Part shown: piece by piece, positions 1-9,787 of the stretch
Position numbering within the stretch: position 1 is the stretch's first letter
Layout of the letters: each line of letters begins with the position of its first letter
Source: an uncultured Pelagibacteraceae bacterium
GTDB taxonomy: Bacteria; Pseudomonadota; Alphaproteobacteria; Pelagibacterales; Pelagibacteraceae
Length of the DNA: 64,000 nt
NCBI GenBank assembly: GCA_902605865.1
Contig: CACLEJ010000001.1
Location: 132,417 to 196,416, forward strand
Direction: 5' to 3'
The notes under the pieces: model-generated
Seen by the model: the letters and a program-made list of their open reading frames with translations, nothing else
The model's database searches: none
What the model was told of the DNA's origin: nothing
Program-made: the position numbers and the translations under genes

Positions 1-1806
1 CTCAATTATTTTTTTAGGTACATGCCGTGGAGATGCATCTTTACGTATAGCCTTCTTTAAATTAAAAGATAAATCTTCATTTAACGACTTAGGTTTCTTT
101 AAAACAACAAATAATATAATTCTTACATCATTATCCCATTTCTGACCTATAACAATTGACTCTTTAACTTCTTTAAATTTATCAACTACGGAATATATCT
201 CAGCAGTTCCCAACCTTGCTCCACCAGGATTTAGTGTAGCATCTGATCTTCCATAAATTACATAACCTCCGTTAGATTTTCTTTCAGCAAAATCTCCATG
301 ATGCCAAACATTTTTAAATTTATTGAAGTATGCGCTCTTATATTTTTCATTATTCTTATCATTCCAAAATAGTTTTGGCATTGAGGGAAAAGGCGATTTG
401 CAGACTAATTCCCCTTTTTGATTTATTAAAGATTTTCCTCTTTCAGAAAAAACATCAGTATTCATTCCTAATCCATTATTTTGAATCTGACCCCTGTAAA
501 CTGGTGAATATATATTTCCTAATACAAAGCACGATACTAAGTCTGTTCCACCTGCAATAGATGCTAAATGAACATTTTTTTTTAAATTTTTATAAACATA
601 ATCAAAACCCTCCGAGGATAAGGGTGATCCAGTAGAACAAATAGTTTTGAGATACTTTAGTTTAAATTTTTTTTTAATATTTACGTTAAGCTTTTTTAAT
701 TGATCAATATACTTAGCACTTATACCAAACAAAGAAATTTTTTCTTTCTCAGCTATTTTAAATAGTAAATCACTTCTTTTATGCATTGGAAAGCCATCAA
801 ATAGAATAATAGAAGCTTTTGATGCCAAAAAGGTCATTAACCAATTCCACATCATCCATCCACAGGTAGTAAAATAAAAAACATTGTCTCCTGGCTTAAC
901 ATTGCAGTGAAGTTTATGTTCTTTTAAATGTTGCAGCAAAACACCACCAGCTCTATGACATATGCATTTTGGTTTCCCTGTAGTTCCACTTGAATATAAA
1001 ATAGCTAACTCTTTATCAAAATCAAATTTTTTGAATGTAATTTTACTTTTTACTTTGTGTTTTAATTTATTGAAATAAAAGATTTTTATCCCTTTAATTT
1101 TTTTTTGTTTTAAATTTTTTTTGCCTGGATAATTAGTAATTAAAACACTTTTAATAGATTTAATTTTTTTAAGAATGGCTGGTAATCTTTCAAGGACATT
1201 TATTTCTTTACCATTATAATAATACCTGTCAGTTATGATTAATAATTTTGGTTTTATTTGAGAAAATCTTTCTATAACTCCTTGTGTACCAAAATCTGGT
1301 GAGCAAGAAGACCAGATAGCTCCTATTGCACTAGTTGCAATAAAACTTTCAACAGTTTCAATTTGGTTTGCTGTATATGCTGCTATTCTATCTTTATCTT
1401 TAATTTTATTATCTTTAAAAAATTTAATTAATTTTAAAGTATTATTATTTAATTCCTTCCAGGATTTTTCTTCCCTATATCCATTTTCACTAATAAAAGT
1501 TACGGCTTTCGTAGTGTCACTTTTTGATAATAAGTTTTCTGCATAATTTAATTTGGATTTTACTAAAAATTTACTTTTAATTATTTCTTTCGGAAAATGA
1601 AATTTATCATTTTTAATACCTTTGATATTTGAAAATTCCCAAATTGAAGTCCAAAAAAGCTTTGGGTATTTGATGGTCCAATTAAATAATTTTTTATAAT
1701 TTTTCTCAGGTTTATAATTAAATTTATTTGCTAAAAATTTTTCAAACTCAAATAAGTTGGATTTTGATTTTGTTTTAGAATTAGCTTCCCACATTTTCTG
1801 AGGCAT
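1..1806 (-). CDS. Acetoacetyl-CoA synthetase (acetoacetate-CoA ligase), 3' end cut by window edge
   Basis: Own translation from ATG at 1806 (MPQKMWEANSKTKSKSNLFEFEKFLANKFNYKPEKNYKKLFNWTIKYPKLFW...), AMP-binding motif LYSSGTTGKPKCICHRAGG; not in ORF track because it runs off the window. Confidence 0.88.
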   Translation of the reverse strand, partial: MPQKMWEANSKTKSKSNLFEFEKFLANKFNYKPEKNYKKLFNWTIKYPKLFWTSIWEFSNIKGIKNDKFHFPKEIIKSKFLVKSKLNYAENLLSKSDTTKAVTFISENGYREEKSWKELNNNTLKLIKFFKDNKIKDKDRIAAYTANQIETVESFIATSAIGAIWSSCSPDFGTQGVIERFSQIKPKLLIITDRYYYNGKEINVLERLPAILKKIKSIKSVLITNYPGKKNLKQKKIKGIKIFYFNKLKHKVKSKITFKKFDFDKELAILYSSGTTGKPKCICHRAGGVLLQHLKEHKLHCNVKPGDNVFYFTTCGWMMWNWLMTFLASKASIILFDGFPMHKRSDLLFKIAEKEKISLFGISAKYIDQLKKLNVNIKKKFKLKYLKTICSTGSPLSSEGFDYVYKNLKKNVHLASIAGGTDLVSCFVLGNIYSPVYRGQIQNNGLGMNTDVFSERGKSLINQKGELVCKSPFPSMPKLFWNDKNNEKYKSAYFNKFKNVWHHGDFAERKSNGGYVIYGRSDATLNPGGARLGTAEIYSVVDKFKEVKESIVIGQKWDNDVRIILFVVLKKPKSLNEDLSFNLKKAIRKDASPRHVPKKIIE

Positions 1807-1938
1807 AAAAAAATATATTTAATTTTTTGAAATTATGATAACCTTAAAGCATTAAATAATAAAAATGAGAACTTTTTCCTCAATGATTCGGACTAGTTTT
1901 AGACTATTTTTGTTCTTTAGAGGTAACAATATATAGTA

Positions 1939-4452
1939 TTGGTAAAAAAAATCATACCAAAGCTAGAAATGATAAAAAATAAAATCACAGCAGTTCTTGG
2001 ACCCACAAATACAGGAAAAACCTTCTTGGCTATAGAGACTATGCTTTCATTTGATTCGGGAATGATTGGTTTCCCTTTAAGACTTTTAGCAAGAGAAGTT
2101 TATGACAAAATTATAAAAAAAGTAGATCCATCAAAAATTGCTTTAATAACTGGCGAAGAAAAAATTATACCAATTAATGCAAAATATTTTCTTTGCACAG
2201 TTGAGTCTATGCCATTGGATAAAAACTTAGAATTTGTTGGTATAGATGAAATACAAATGTGTAATGATCATGAAAGAGGTCACATTTTTACCGATAGATT
2301 GTTACATATGAGAGGTGAAAGACTTACTATGCTCATGGGTTCAAATTCTATAAAAAAAATTATTCAAAAACTTGATGACGATATTGAATTTAAAAATAGA
2401 GAGAGACTTTCTAAATTATCTTTTGGCGGCCACAAAAAAATTTCAAGAATAGAGAGAAAAAGTGCTGTTATTGCATTTTCTACTGAAGAAGTTTATGCGA
2501 TCGCAGAATTGATTAGACGTCAAAAAGGTGGAGCTGCTATTGTTATGGGCTCTCTTAGCCCCAAAACAAGAAACTCTCAAGTAAGTTTATATCAATCTGG
2601 CGATGTTGATTATTTAGTTGCAACCGATGCAATTGGGATGGGAATAAATATGGATCTAGATAATATTTATTTTTCAAATTTAAAAAAATTTGACGGTAAA
2701 AAGTTAAGAAATTTAAATATTTCTGAAACGGGACAGATTGCAGGAAGAGCAGGTAGATATTTAAATGATGGTATATTTGGCACTACAGGCGATTGCAAAG
2801 AAATAGGAGCTGAGGAAATCGAAGCACTAGAAACACACAGCTTTCCAGACATACAAACTATCTTTTGGAGAAACTCAAAATTAAATTTTGGTAATAAGGT
2901 TTCATTATTAAAATCTTTAGAAGAAAAGCCGCAGAAAGAATGGCTCAGAAGAATAAGTGAATGCCAAGATGAGAAAGTATTAAAATATTTTCTGAAAGAG
3001 GCCCCAAATATAAAAATTGAAGATAATACTGAAATTTTAAAAATACTTTGGGAATGTTGTCAAATACCTGATTTTGTAAAGAAAACTTACGGTCATCATT
3101 TTGACGTTGTAAGTAAGATTTTTAATTTTTTAACAAATAAAAACAAAAAAGTCCCAAACCACTATATGAAAGAACAATTATCCCTCTTAGACAAATTAGA
3201 TGGCAATGTCGACTCTTTATCGAATAGAATTGCTAACGTTAGAACATGGGCCTATGTATCAAATAAATCTAATTGGGTTGAAAATCAAGATTATTGGATA
3301 GAAAGGACTAAAAACCTTGAAGATAAACTATCTGATAGACTTCATGAAGAATTAACAAAAACTTTCATTGATAAAAGAGCAAGTGTTTTAGCTAGAGGTT
3401 TAAAACAAGATATAGTTTTTGAAACTGAGATTGTTAATGATGAAGAAGTAATGATTAATGAACAATATATTGGACGTTTAAAAGGTCTAAGATTAGAATT
3501 AGACTTAAAAGTTGATACTTTAGATGCAGATATAAAATCACTAAAAAAAGCAGCAAGACAAAATGTTGTGCCGGAAATTATAAAGAGAATAACTCAGATA
3601 ATTGATACTGGTTTGGTTGAACTAAAAGACGATTTCAAAATTTATTGGAATAACAATCAAATAGCTAAATTAATTCCAGGTTCAGATTATTTAAATCCTC
3701 AAATTCAATTAATTATTGATGAAATGATTGAGAATAACGAAAAATTAAGACTAAATTCTTATTTACAGAACTGGATAAATGATAAAATTGAAACAGAGTT
3801 AAAAAGTCTAATAGATTTAAAAAATGTTAAGGATAACAATCCAGAAATAAGAGCTTTAGCATATCATCTTTATGAAAATAATGGAGTAGTAAAAAGGGAT
3901 GAAGTTTTAAATTATTTAAAAAAACTTAATCAAGATGAAAGAAAAAAATTGAGAAATCTAGGTGTAAAATTTGGCAGATATCATGTTTTTTTATTTAAAT
4001 TATTTAAACCAAGTTCTGTATCATTAAGAATTCTTTTATGGAAAAACTTTAATGAAAAAAATTTTGATTTCTCGCCTCCAACTTTTGGATTAAACTTTTT
4101 AGAGGAAAAGAAAAAGTTAAATAAAAATTTAATGCTTTTGTGTGGTTTTGAAAAATTTGAAAATCTTTATATTAGGATAGATATTTTAGAAAGGTTATTT
4201 CTGATGATTTTTAACACTAAATCAGAAAATAAAATTAAAGAGATCAAATTAATTCCTGAGATGCTTAATTTGTTGGGTTGTAATAAAGAAAATTTTGTGA
4301 AACTAATAAAAAAAATGAATTACAAAACTTACGAAAAAGATAACAATCTTCACTTCAAATACATTCCATTAAGAAAAATAATCAAAAAAGATACCAATGA
4401 AAATATTAATGATAATCCGTTTAATATTCTTTCTGAACTTAACTTAAAATAA
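1939..4452 (+). CDS. SUV3-like superfamily 2 RNA/DNA helicase
   Basis: Walker A VLGPTNTGKTF, DEIQM motif, ATDAIGMGINM and QIAGRAGR motifs; start TTG 1939 or ATG 1969. Confidence 0.85.
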   Translation: MVKKIIPKLEMIKNKITAVLGPTNTGKTFLAIETMLSFDSGMIGFPLRLLAREVYDKIIKKVDPSKIALITGEEKIIPINAKYFLCTVESMPLDKNLEFVGIDEIQMCNDHERGHIFTDRLLHMRGERLTMLMGSNSIKKIIQKLDDDIEFKNRERLSKLSFGGHKKISRIERKSAVIAFSTEEVYAIAELIRRQKGGAAIVMGSLSPKTRNSQVSLYQSGDVDYLVATDAIGMGINMDLDNIYFSNLKKFDGKKLRNLNISETGQIAGRAGRYLNDGIFGTTGDCKEIGAEEIEALETHSFPDIQTIFWRNSKLNFGNKVSLLKSLEEKPQKEWLRRISECQDEKVLKYFLKEAPNIKIEDNTEILKILWECCQIPDFVKKTYGHHFDVVSKIFNFLTNKNKKVPNHYMKEQLSLLDKLDGNVDSLSNRIANVRTWAYVSNKSNWVENQDYWIERTKNLEDKLSDRLHEELTKTFIDKRASVLARGLKQDIVFETEIVNDEEVMINEQYIGRLKGLRLELDLKVDTLDADIKSLKKAARQNVVPEIIKRITQIIDTGLVELKDDFKIYWNNNQIAKLIPGSDYLNPQIQLIIDEMIENNEKLRLNSYLQNWINDKIETELKSLIDLKNVKDNNPEIRALAYHLYENNGVVKRDEVLNYLKKLNQDERKKLRNLGVKFGRYHVFLFKLFKPSSVSLRILLWKNFNEKNFDFSPPTFGLNFLEEKKKLNKNLMLLCGFEKFENLYIRIDILERLFLMIFNTKSENKIKEIKLIPEMLNLLGCNKENFVKLIKKMNYKTYEKDNNLHFKYIPLRKIIKKDTNENINDNPFNILSELNLK

Positions 4453-4877
4453 TGTTTAATATTTTTAAAAAAGAAGAGACTGAAATAGAAAATAATCATC
4501 CATCAATAATGGCGGTAGCTTGTTTGTTAATTCATTCAGCTAGAATTGACGAAAATTATACAAGTAAAGAAAAAAAAATTATTAAAGAGGCAATTGTTGA
4601 GATGGGAGCTGAAACTAAAGAAATTGATAAAATACTGGAAGATGCTGAAGAAAAAGAAAAAGATTCAAATCAAATACTTGATTTTACTAGAGAAGTTAAA
4701 AATATTAATGAAGGAGATAAAAAAATTATAATTGAGGCGTTATGGGATATTATATATTCAGATGAAGATGCAGATATTTATGAAACTAATCTTATGAGAA
4801 GATTATCAGGTTTGCTTTATCTAGATCCAAAAGTAGTGGGTGATATTAAAGAGAAAGTTCGACAAAAAAAAACATGA
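4452..4877 (+). CDS. TerB-like (tellurite resistance family) protein
   Basis: ORF with [24 protein letters not shown]...; TAATG overlap with upstream helicase. Confidence 0.7.
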   Translation: MFNIFKKEETEIENNHPSIMAVACLLIHSARIDENYTSKEKKIIKEAIVEMGAETKEIDKILEDAEEKEKDSNQILDFTREVKNINEGDKKIIIEALWDIIYSDEDADIYETNLMRRLSGLLYLDPKVVGDIKEKVRQKKT

Positions 4878-5203
4878 CATATTTAGTAAATGATAAATGC
4901 ATCAAATGTAAATTGATGGATTGTGTTGAAGTATGTCCAGTGGATTGCTTTTATGAGGGGAAAAATATGCTTGTAATTAAACCCGATGAGTGTATAGATT
5001 GTGGCGTTTGTGAACCAGAATGTCCGGTAGACGCCATAATATCAGATAATGAGGATAAAGAAGGAAAATGGATGGAAGTAAATAAAAAGTATGCGGATAT
5101 ATGGCCTAACATAAATGAAAAAAAAGATCCTCCTACGGATCATGAACAATTTAAAGACGTAAAAGAAAAATATGAAAAATATTTTAAAGAAAATCTTGAG
5201 TAA
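4874..5203 (+). CDS. fdxA: 7Fe ferredoxin (FdxA type)
   Basis: [18 protein letters not shown]...[16 protein letters not shown] cysteine motifs. Confidence 0.93.
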   Translation: MTYLVNDKCIKCKLMDCVEVCPVDCFYEGKNMLVIKPDECIDCGVCEPECPVDAIISDNEDKEGKWMEVNKKYADIWPNINEKKDPPTDHEQFKDVKEKYEKYFKENLE

Positions 5204-5996
5204 AAAAAAGACAAAAAAAGTTATAAAAAAAAAGACAAAAAATTTAAGAAAGACTAACAAATCAAAAAAGATTATTAAATCTGAAAAGGTTAAAAAAATA
5301 ATTAACAGTAAAATTCCTAAAAAAACCAAAGAACAAAAAAAAAAGGTTAAAATTGAGGTTAAGTCTGATAACTTAAGAATTCCAAAAAATAATGAGCTAA
5401 AACCTGAGATTAAAAAGGTAAAAAAACAAGAAACTGAAAAAAGAATATTTAAAGTTAAAGATTATGTTGTATATCCAAAACATGGTGTCGGACAAATAAC
5501 TGAAACTAAAAAAATTAATATAGGTGGTATTGACGTAGAAACTTACATTTTAAAGTTTGAAAAAGATAAAGCCAACGGAATGGTTCCAGTTAACAAACAG
5601 TCACATTTGAGACCTTTGGCAACGATAAATCAAATAAATAAATGTGTAAGTATATTAAAAAGTAAACCAAAAATAAAACGTTCAATGTGGAGTCGAAGGG
5701 CTCAAGAATACGAGGCTAAAATTTCCTCAGGCAAGATTTATGATTTAGCAGAAGTTGTAAGAGATCTAAACAAAGGGGACGACATTATGGTAGATCAATC
5801 TTACAGTGAAAGACAACTTTTTGAAAAAGCATACGATAGACTATTAACAGAATTTCAAATTGTAATGAATTCAAGTATTGAAGACGCTCAGAAAAAACTT
5901 GATAAAGCCTTAAAAAGAAATTTAGAAAAACAAACTCAAAAGTTAGAAGAAAAATCAGAAAGTGAAGAAATCGTTAATCAAGAAGAAACAGAATAA
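5172..5996 (+). CDS. carD: CarD/CdnL-family transcription regulator with Lys-rich N-terminal extension
   Basis: Core [19 protein letters not shown]...[15 protein letters not shown]; about 90-residue Lys-rich N-terminus; overlaps fdxA by 32 bp. Confidence 0.85.
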   Translation: MKNILKKILSKKKTKKVIKKKTKNLRKTNKSKKIIKSEKVKKIINSKIPKKTKEQKKKVKIEVKSDNLRIPKNNELKPEIKKVKKQETEKRIFKVKDYVVYPKHGVGQITETKKINIGGIDVETYILKFEKDKANGMVPVNKQSHLRPLATINQINKCVSILKSKPKIKRSMWSRRAQEYEAKISSGKIYDLAEVVRDLNKGDDIMVDQSYSERQLFEKAYDRLLTEFQIVMNSSIEDAQKKLDKALKRNLEKQTQKLEEKSESEEIVNQEETE

Positions 5997-6032
5997 AAAA
6001 AACGCTTCCCACGCAAACGCCATGAGAAGCGT
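5995..6032 (-). terminator. Rho-independent terminator of the Lys-rich mini-gene
   Basis: ACGCTTC (6002-6008) / GAAGCGT (6026-6032) inverted repeat; followed on the minus strand by a run of eight T (5995-6002). Confidence 0.7.
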
Positions 6033-6055
6033 AATCAATTAAAAAGAATACTAAA

Positions 6056-6139
6056 CTATCTTCTTTTCTTCTTCTTAGCTTTTTTCTTAGCTTTTTTCTT
6101 AGTTTTCTTTTTAGCAGCTTTCTTTTTTCTTTTAGCCAT
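6056..6139 (-). CDS. 27-aa Lys/Arg/Ala mini-protein MAKRKKKAAKKKTKKKAKKKAKKKKRR
   Basis: Manual translation; SD AAGGGAG upstream; promoter, 5' hairpin and terminator all in order; below ORF-track length cutoff. Confidence 0.75.
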   Translation of the reverse strand: MAKRKKKAAKKKTKKKAKKKAKKKKRR

Positions 6140-6160
6140 CTTTAGCTCCCTTTTTTTATA

Positions 6161-6181
6161 AACGAATCTTTATGATTCGTT
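6161..6181 (-). promoter_or_regulatory. 5'-UTR hairpin of the Lys-rich mini-gene
   Basis: Perfect 8-bp arms AACGAATC / GATTCGTT with 5-nt loop, between predicted -10 and SD. Confidence 0.6.
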
Positions 6182-6190
6182 AATAACTAA

Positions 6191-6219
6191 TTTTTATTTT
6201 TTTTGAATAGTTATGTCAA
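6191..6219 (-). promoter_or_regulatory. Sigma70-type promoter TTGACA-17 nt-TAAAAA
   Basis: TGTCAA on + at 6214-6219 and TTTTTA at 6191-6196, 17-bp spacer. Confidence 0.55.
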
Positions 6220-6324
6220 ACATATAATTTTTTGAAAAAATTAAAAAAAAATTATTTTTTTTTATTTTTTGTTCAATCTAAAAAGTTAACTAAATCGCTA
6301 TTAATAAAGTGTTTTTAAAAAATT

Positions 6325-8025
6325 TTAATAAAGTTTTTCAAATTCTTTTTTATATTTTTGAACAATTTTGTATCTTTTAAGTTTTAAAGTTGGAGTTAGC
6401 ATTCCATTTTCAATCGAAAATTTTTCATTAATAATAAAAAATTTTTTTATATTTTCAATTTTAGAAAGGTTTTTATTTAAATTTTCTAATTCTTTTTCTA
6501 TTTTATCTTTTTGTACATTTGAATGCTCCTCAGATAAAACTAATAAAGCAACTAAATATGGTTTATTATCTCCATAAACAATAGATTGATCAATAAATTT
6601 GGAGTTTGATAACTCGTTTTCAATTTTAACAGGAGAAATATTTTCACCACCAGGTGTAATCAAAATATCTTTTTTTCTATCAGTAATTTTTAAATAACCA
6701 TTTTCAAAAATTCCAATATCGCCTGTATGTAACCAACCATCCTTTAAAACTTTATTAGTTTCTTCTTCATTATTCCAATAACCTAACATTACATTTTCAC
6801 CTTTAACTAAAATTTCCCCATCTAATTCTATTTTTACTTCATTACCTTTAAACGGTGGTCCCACAGTCTCAACTCTAATATCATCAATTGGGTTACAACT
6901 CACAACTGGAGAGGTCTCAGTTAGTCCATAACCTTGTAACGTAGGAAGACCAATAGCATTTAAAAAAATACCAACTTCTTTATCAAGCGCTCCACCGCCA
7001 GAAACGAAAGTTTTAAGCTCGCCTCCAAATTGACTTTTGATCTTTTTTCTTACAATTTTTTCTAAAATAATATCAATTAATTTTTCTAAAATTGTTAAAG
7101 GTTGTTTATTTATCTTTTTGGTTCCTAGTTCTAACATTTTTAATATTAGTTTTTTCTTTAATCCTGTTGCTTTGTTAAAACTTGCATTAATCTTTTGAAA
7201 TAAATTTTGGTAAAACCTAGGCACTGCAGTCATCAGTTGAGGTTTACAATCATTCATATTTTTAATCAATTTTTCAATACTTTCTGCATAGAATATTTTT
7301 GCTCCAACACTTATTTGAACAAATTGAACAGTGTGCTCATAAGAATGTGAAAGAGGTAACCAAGTCAAGAATCTAGTCTGATATGTTAGCAAAGGTTTTA
7401 ATATATCGAGTGCACCATCACAATTATTTAAAATTCCACCATGACTTAAGATTACACCTTTTGGATTACCTTGCGTTCCTGAAGTATAAATAATACAAGC
7501 TGGATCATTTCTGTTAATTGATAAGTTTGGGACACTTAAATCTTGATAATCTAAATTAGAAAATAATTTATTAACATTAATATAAGTTTCGGAATTTATG
7601 TCTAATTCTTCAAATGAAAATATTTTAACAACAAAACTTTTTCTTTTTATAATTTCTTTTACTTTATTAAATTGTTCTTGATTAGAAACAAAGATTAATT
7701 TTGGATTACAATTTTCAATTATATATTCATAATCCATCTCTGCATAAGTTGTATAGGCTGGAACAGTAATAGCTTCTGATAACATTACTGAAAGATCAGT
7801 TATAAACCACTCTGGTCTATTTTCAGATATTAATAAACATCTATCACCTTTATTTACATATTTTTTAATTTCTAACGAAAGTTTTTTAATTGATTGGAAT
7901 GTTTTTTCCCATGTAAAACAATTACTGGCGTCTTTTAAGGATGTTAAAAGAATATTGTTTTTTTTTTGTTTTTTATAATTGATAAAAAATAGTTCAACTA
8001 AATTATTAATGTTTTGTGTACTCAT
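6325..8025 (-). CDS. fadD: Long-chain acyl-CoA synthetase / AMP-binding protein
   Basis: IIYTSGTQGNPKGVILSHGG and LQGYGLTETSPVVSCNP motifs. Confidence 0.88.
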   Translation of the reverse strand: MSTQNINNLVELFFINYKKQKKNNILLTSLKDASNCFTWEKTFQSIKKLSLEIKKYVNKGDRCLLISENRPEWFITDLSVMLSEAITVPAYTTYAEMDYEYIIENCNPKLIFVSNQEQFNKVKEIIKRKSFVVKIFSFEELDINSETYINVNKLFSNLDYQDLSVPNLSINRNDPACIIYTSGTQGNPKGVILSHGGILNNCDGALDILKPLLTYQTRFLTWLPLSHSYEHTVQFVQISVGAKIFYAESIEKLIKNMNDCKPQLMTAVPRFYQNLFQKINASFNKATGLKKKLILKMLELGTKKINKQPLTILEKLIDIILEKIVRKKIKSQFGGELKTFVSGGGALDKEVGIFLNAIGLPTLQGYGLTETSPVVSCNPIDDIRVETVGPPFKGNEVKIELDGEILVKGENVMLGYWNNEEETNKVLKDGWLHTGDIGIFENGYLKITDRKKDILITPGGENISPVKIENELSNSKFIDQSIVYGDNKPYLVALLVLSEEHSNVQKDKIEKELENLNKNLSKIENIKKFFIINEKFSIENGMLTPTLKLKRYKIVQKYKKEFEKLY

Positions 8026-8032
8026 AAATTCT

Positions 8033-8119
8033 TGGTGGGCAAAGAGAGAATCGAACTCTCACAGTATTGCTACTATTGGATTTTGAGTCCAACGCGTCTA
8101 CCAGTTCCGCCATTCGCCC
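8033..8119 (-). tRNA. tRNA-Leu(CAA), CCA encoded
   Basis: GGGCGAATGGCGGAACTGGTAGACGC...TTGGACTCAAAATCCAA (anticodon CAA)...GAGAGTTCGATTCTCTCTTTGCCCACCA. Confidence 0.95.
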
Positions 8120-8177
8120 AAAGCTTTGCATATTTTAACTAATAGTATTAAATCATTTATTATATTAAAAGAAAATA

Positions 8178-8785
8178 TGTTTAAAGAACTGTACAATAAA
8201 ACTATTAAACTAGCAGGTCATAAAAGATCCAAATATATTTTGGGATTTATATCTTTTATTGAAAGTTTTATATTCCCAATACCACCTGATGTTTTGATAA
8301 TTCCTATGACAATAGCTCGAAAAAATGAATGGATTAGAATTGCATTAATTGCAACTATAGGATCTGTTTTGGGAGCTTGCCTTGGGTATTTTATAGGTTA
8401 TGTTTTCTTTAACGAAATTGGCCTTAAAATTTTTGAGATTTATGGTGTTGATGATACCTCATTTTTAAAAGATAAAGTGTCTTCAGAAGGTGGTGTTATA
8501 GCCTGGATAACTCTCCTGGCAATTGCTGGCTTTTCACCAGTCCCTTTTAAGTTACTCACAATCACTAGTGGTTTTATAAACTTTAATATTTTGTATTTTA
8601 TTATCATTTCACTAGTAACGAGAGGTTCGCGTTTTTTTTTAATAGCATTTTTAGTTGGAAACTTTGGACCTACAATGAAAAAAGTTATTGAAAAAAAACT
8701 TCTTAAGTTCTCGATCTTTTTATCGATTATTCTAATTATTTTTGCTTATTTTATATATAAATTTTTAAATAATTTTATTAATTAA
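8178..8785 (+). CDS. YqaA/DedA-like (VTT domain) membrane protein
   Basis: MFKELYNKTIKLAGHKRSKYILGFISFIESFIFPIPPDVLIIPM; track start 8126 is too close to the tRNA, ATG 8178 preferred. Confidence 0.8.
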
Positions 8786-8787
8786 AT

Positions 8788-9267
8788 ATGATCCTATTTC
8801 CTAATAGAAAAAATTTTTATTTAATTATTTTATCTATCTCATTAATTTCAATAATTTCAGCTTTATACATTGAGTATATATTGCAGTATCAACCATGTAA
8901 GTTATGTATTTATCAAAGGTTACCTTACCTAGCTGCAATATTTGTAAGCTTTATCGGGTTTAATTATTCGAATAATGATCAAATTTTAATAGTTACAATT
9001 ATGATATTTGCTTTGAGTGCTATACTATCTGGGTATCATTTTGGAATTGAGAATAGTATATTTGATGAGCTATCAGCCTGTACAAATGGGTCATCAGATA
9101 TTTTAAATAAATCGAAATTATTAGAGTCTCTTAACAAGGCTATGCCTGTTAACTGTAAAGATGCTACTTTTGAAATTCTTGGAATTTCACTAGCGGCAAT
9201 TAATACAATTTTATCAATTTTAATTGTTATTTTTTCTATTAGAACATTGGTCTATGAAAAAAACTAA
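8788..9267 (+). CDS. dsbB: Disulfide bond formation protein DsbB family
   Basis: Four-TM-like hydrophobic profile, YQPCKLCIYQRLPY motif and second Cys pair. Confidence 0.82.
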   Translation: MILFPNRKNFYLIILSISLISIISALYIEYILQYQPCKLCIYQRLPYLAAIFVSFIGFNYSNNDQILIVTIMIFALSAILSGYHFGIENSIFDELSACTNGSSDILNKSKLLESLNKAMPVNCKDATFEILGISLAAINTILSILIVIFSIRTLVYEKN

Positions 9268-9787
9268 TAAAAAAAAATTAGAAGAATTTATAAGAGTAGA
9301 TCACGCTGGAGAAAGAGGTGCAATTAAAATTTATGAGGGTCAACTGCTTGCTTTAAATACTATTGTAAAAAATGATGATTTGAAACAAATTATTGGAGAA
9401 ATGAAGAAGCATGAGGAGGAACATTCAAATTTTTTTGAGGATGAAATAGAAAAAAGAAATATCAAACCAACAAAATTACTACCATTATGGGATTTGCTTG
9501 GACTAGGTCTTGGATTTGGTTCAACGATACTTGGAAAAAAAGCAGCGATGTTATGTACGGCCTCTGTCGAGGAGGTAATAGACGAACATTATAAAAGCCA
9601 AATTGACCAAATAGAGGGAGATGAAAAGGATTTAAAGGAAAAAATAATAAAATTTAGACAAGACGAATTAGATCATAAAGATATAGCCTACGAGAAAGGT
9701 GCTACAAAAAAAGGTGTTTATTCAATTATGGATAAAGTAATTAAAACTGGTTCTAAGGTTGCTATAAAAATCTCTGAAAAAATTTAG
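9254..9787 (+). CDS. coq7: Demethoxyubiquinone hydroxylase (COQ7)
   Basis: FIRVDHAGERGAIKIYEGQ, EEHSNFF, EEVIDEHY, DELDHKD di-iron motifs; ATG 9254 preferred over track start 9224. Confidence 0.9.
   Translation: MKKTNKKKLEEFIRVDHAGERGAIKIYEGQLLALNTIVKNDDLKQIIGEMKKHEEEHSNFFEDEIEKRNIKPTKLLPLWDLLGLGLGFGSTILGKKAAMLCTASVEEVIDEHYKSQIDQIEGDEKDLKEKIIKFRQDELDHKDIAYEKGATKKGVYSIMDKVIKTGSKVAIKISEKI

Noticed and set aside
330-560. 76-aa plus-strand ORF
   Set aside because: Antisense shadow of the acetoacetyl-CoA synthetase reading frame; no promoter/SD and low-complexity product.
5042-5329. 95-aa minus ORF rich in Phe/Leu/Ile
   Set aside because: Mirror of the Lys-rich fdxA/carD coding strand; AAA codons read as TTT in antisense.
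6056-6139. Lys-rich peptide as a lysine-sensing attenuator leader
   Set aside because: No same-strand gene follows its terminator; downstream sequence is antisense to carD, so classical attenuation has no target.
6220-6324. Poly-A/T tracts as a possible bent-DNA or repeat element
   Set aside because: Homopolymeric runs are expected in this AT-rich genome; no repeated unit found.
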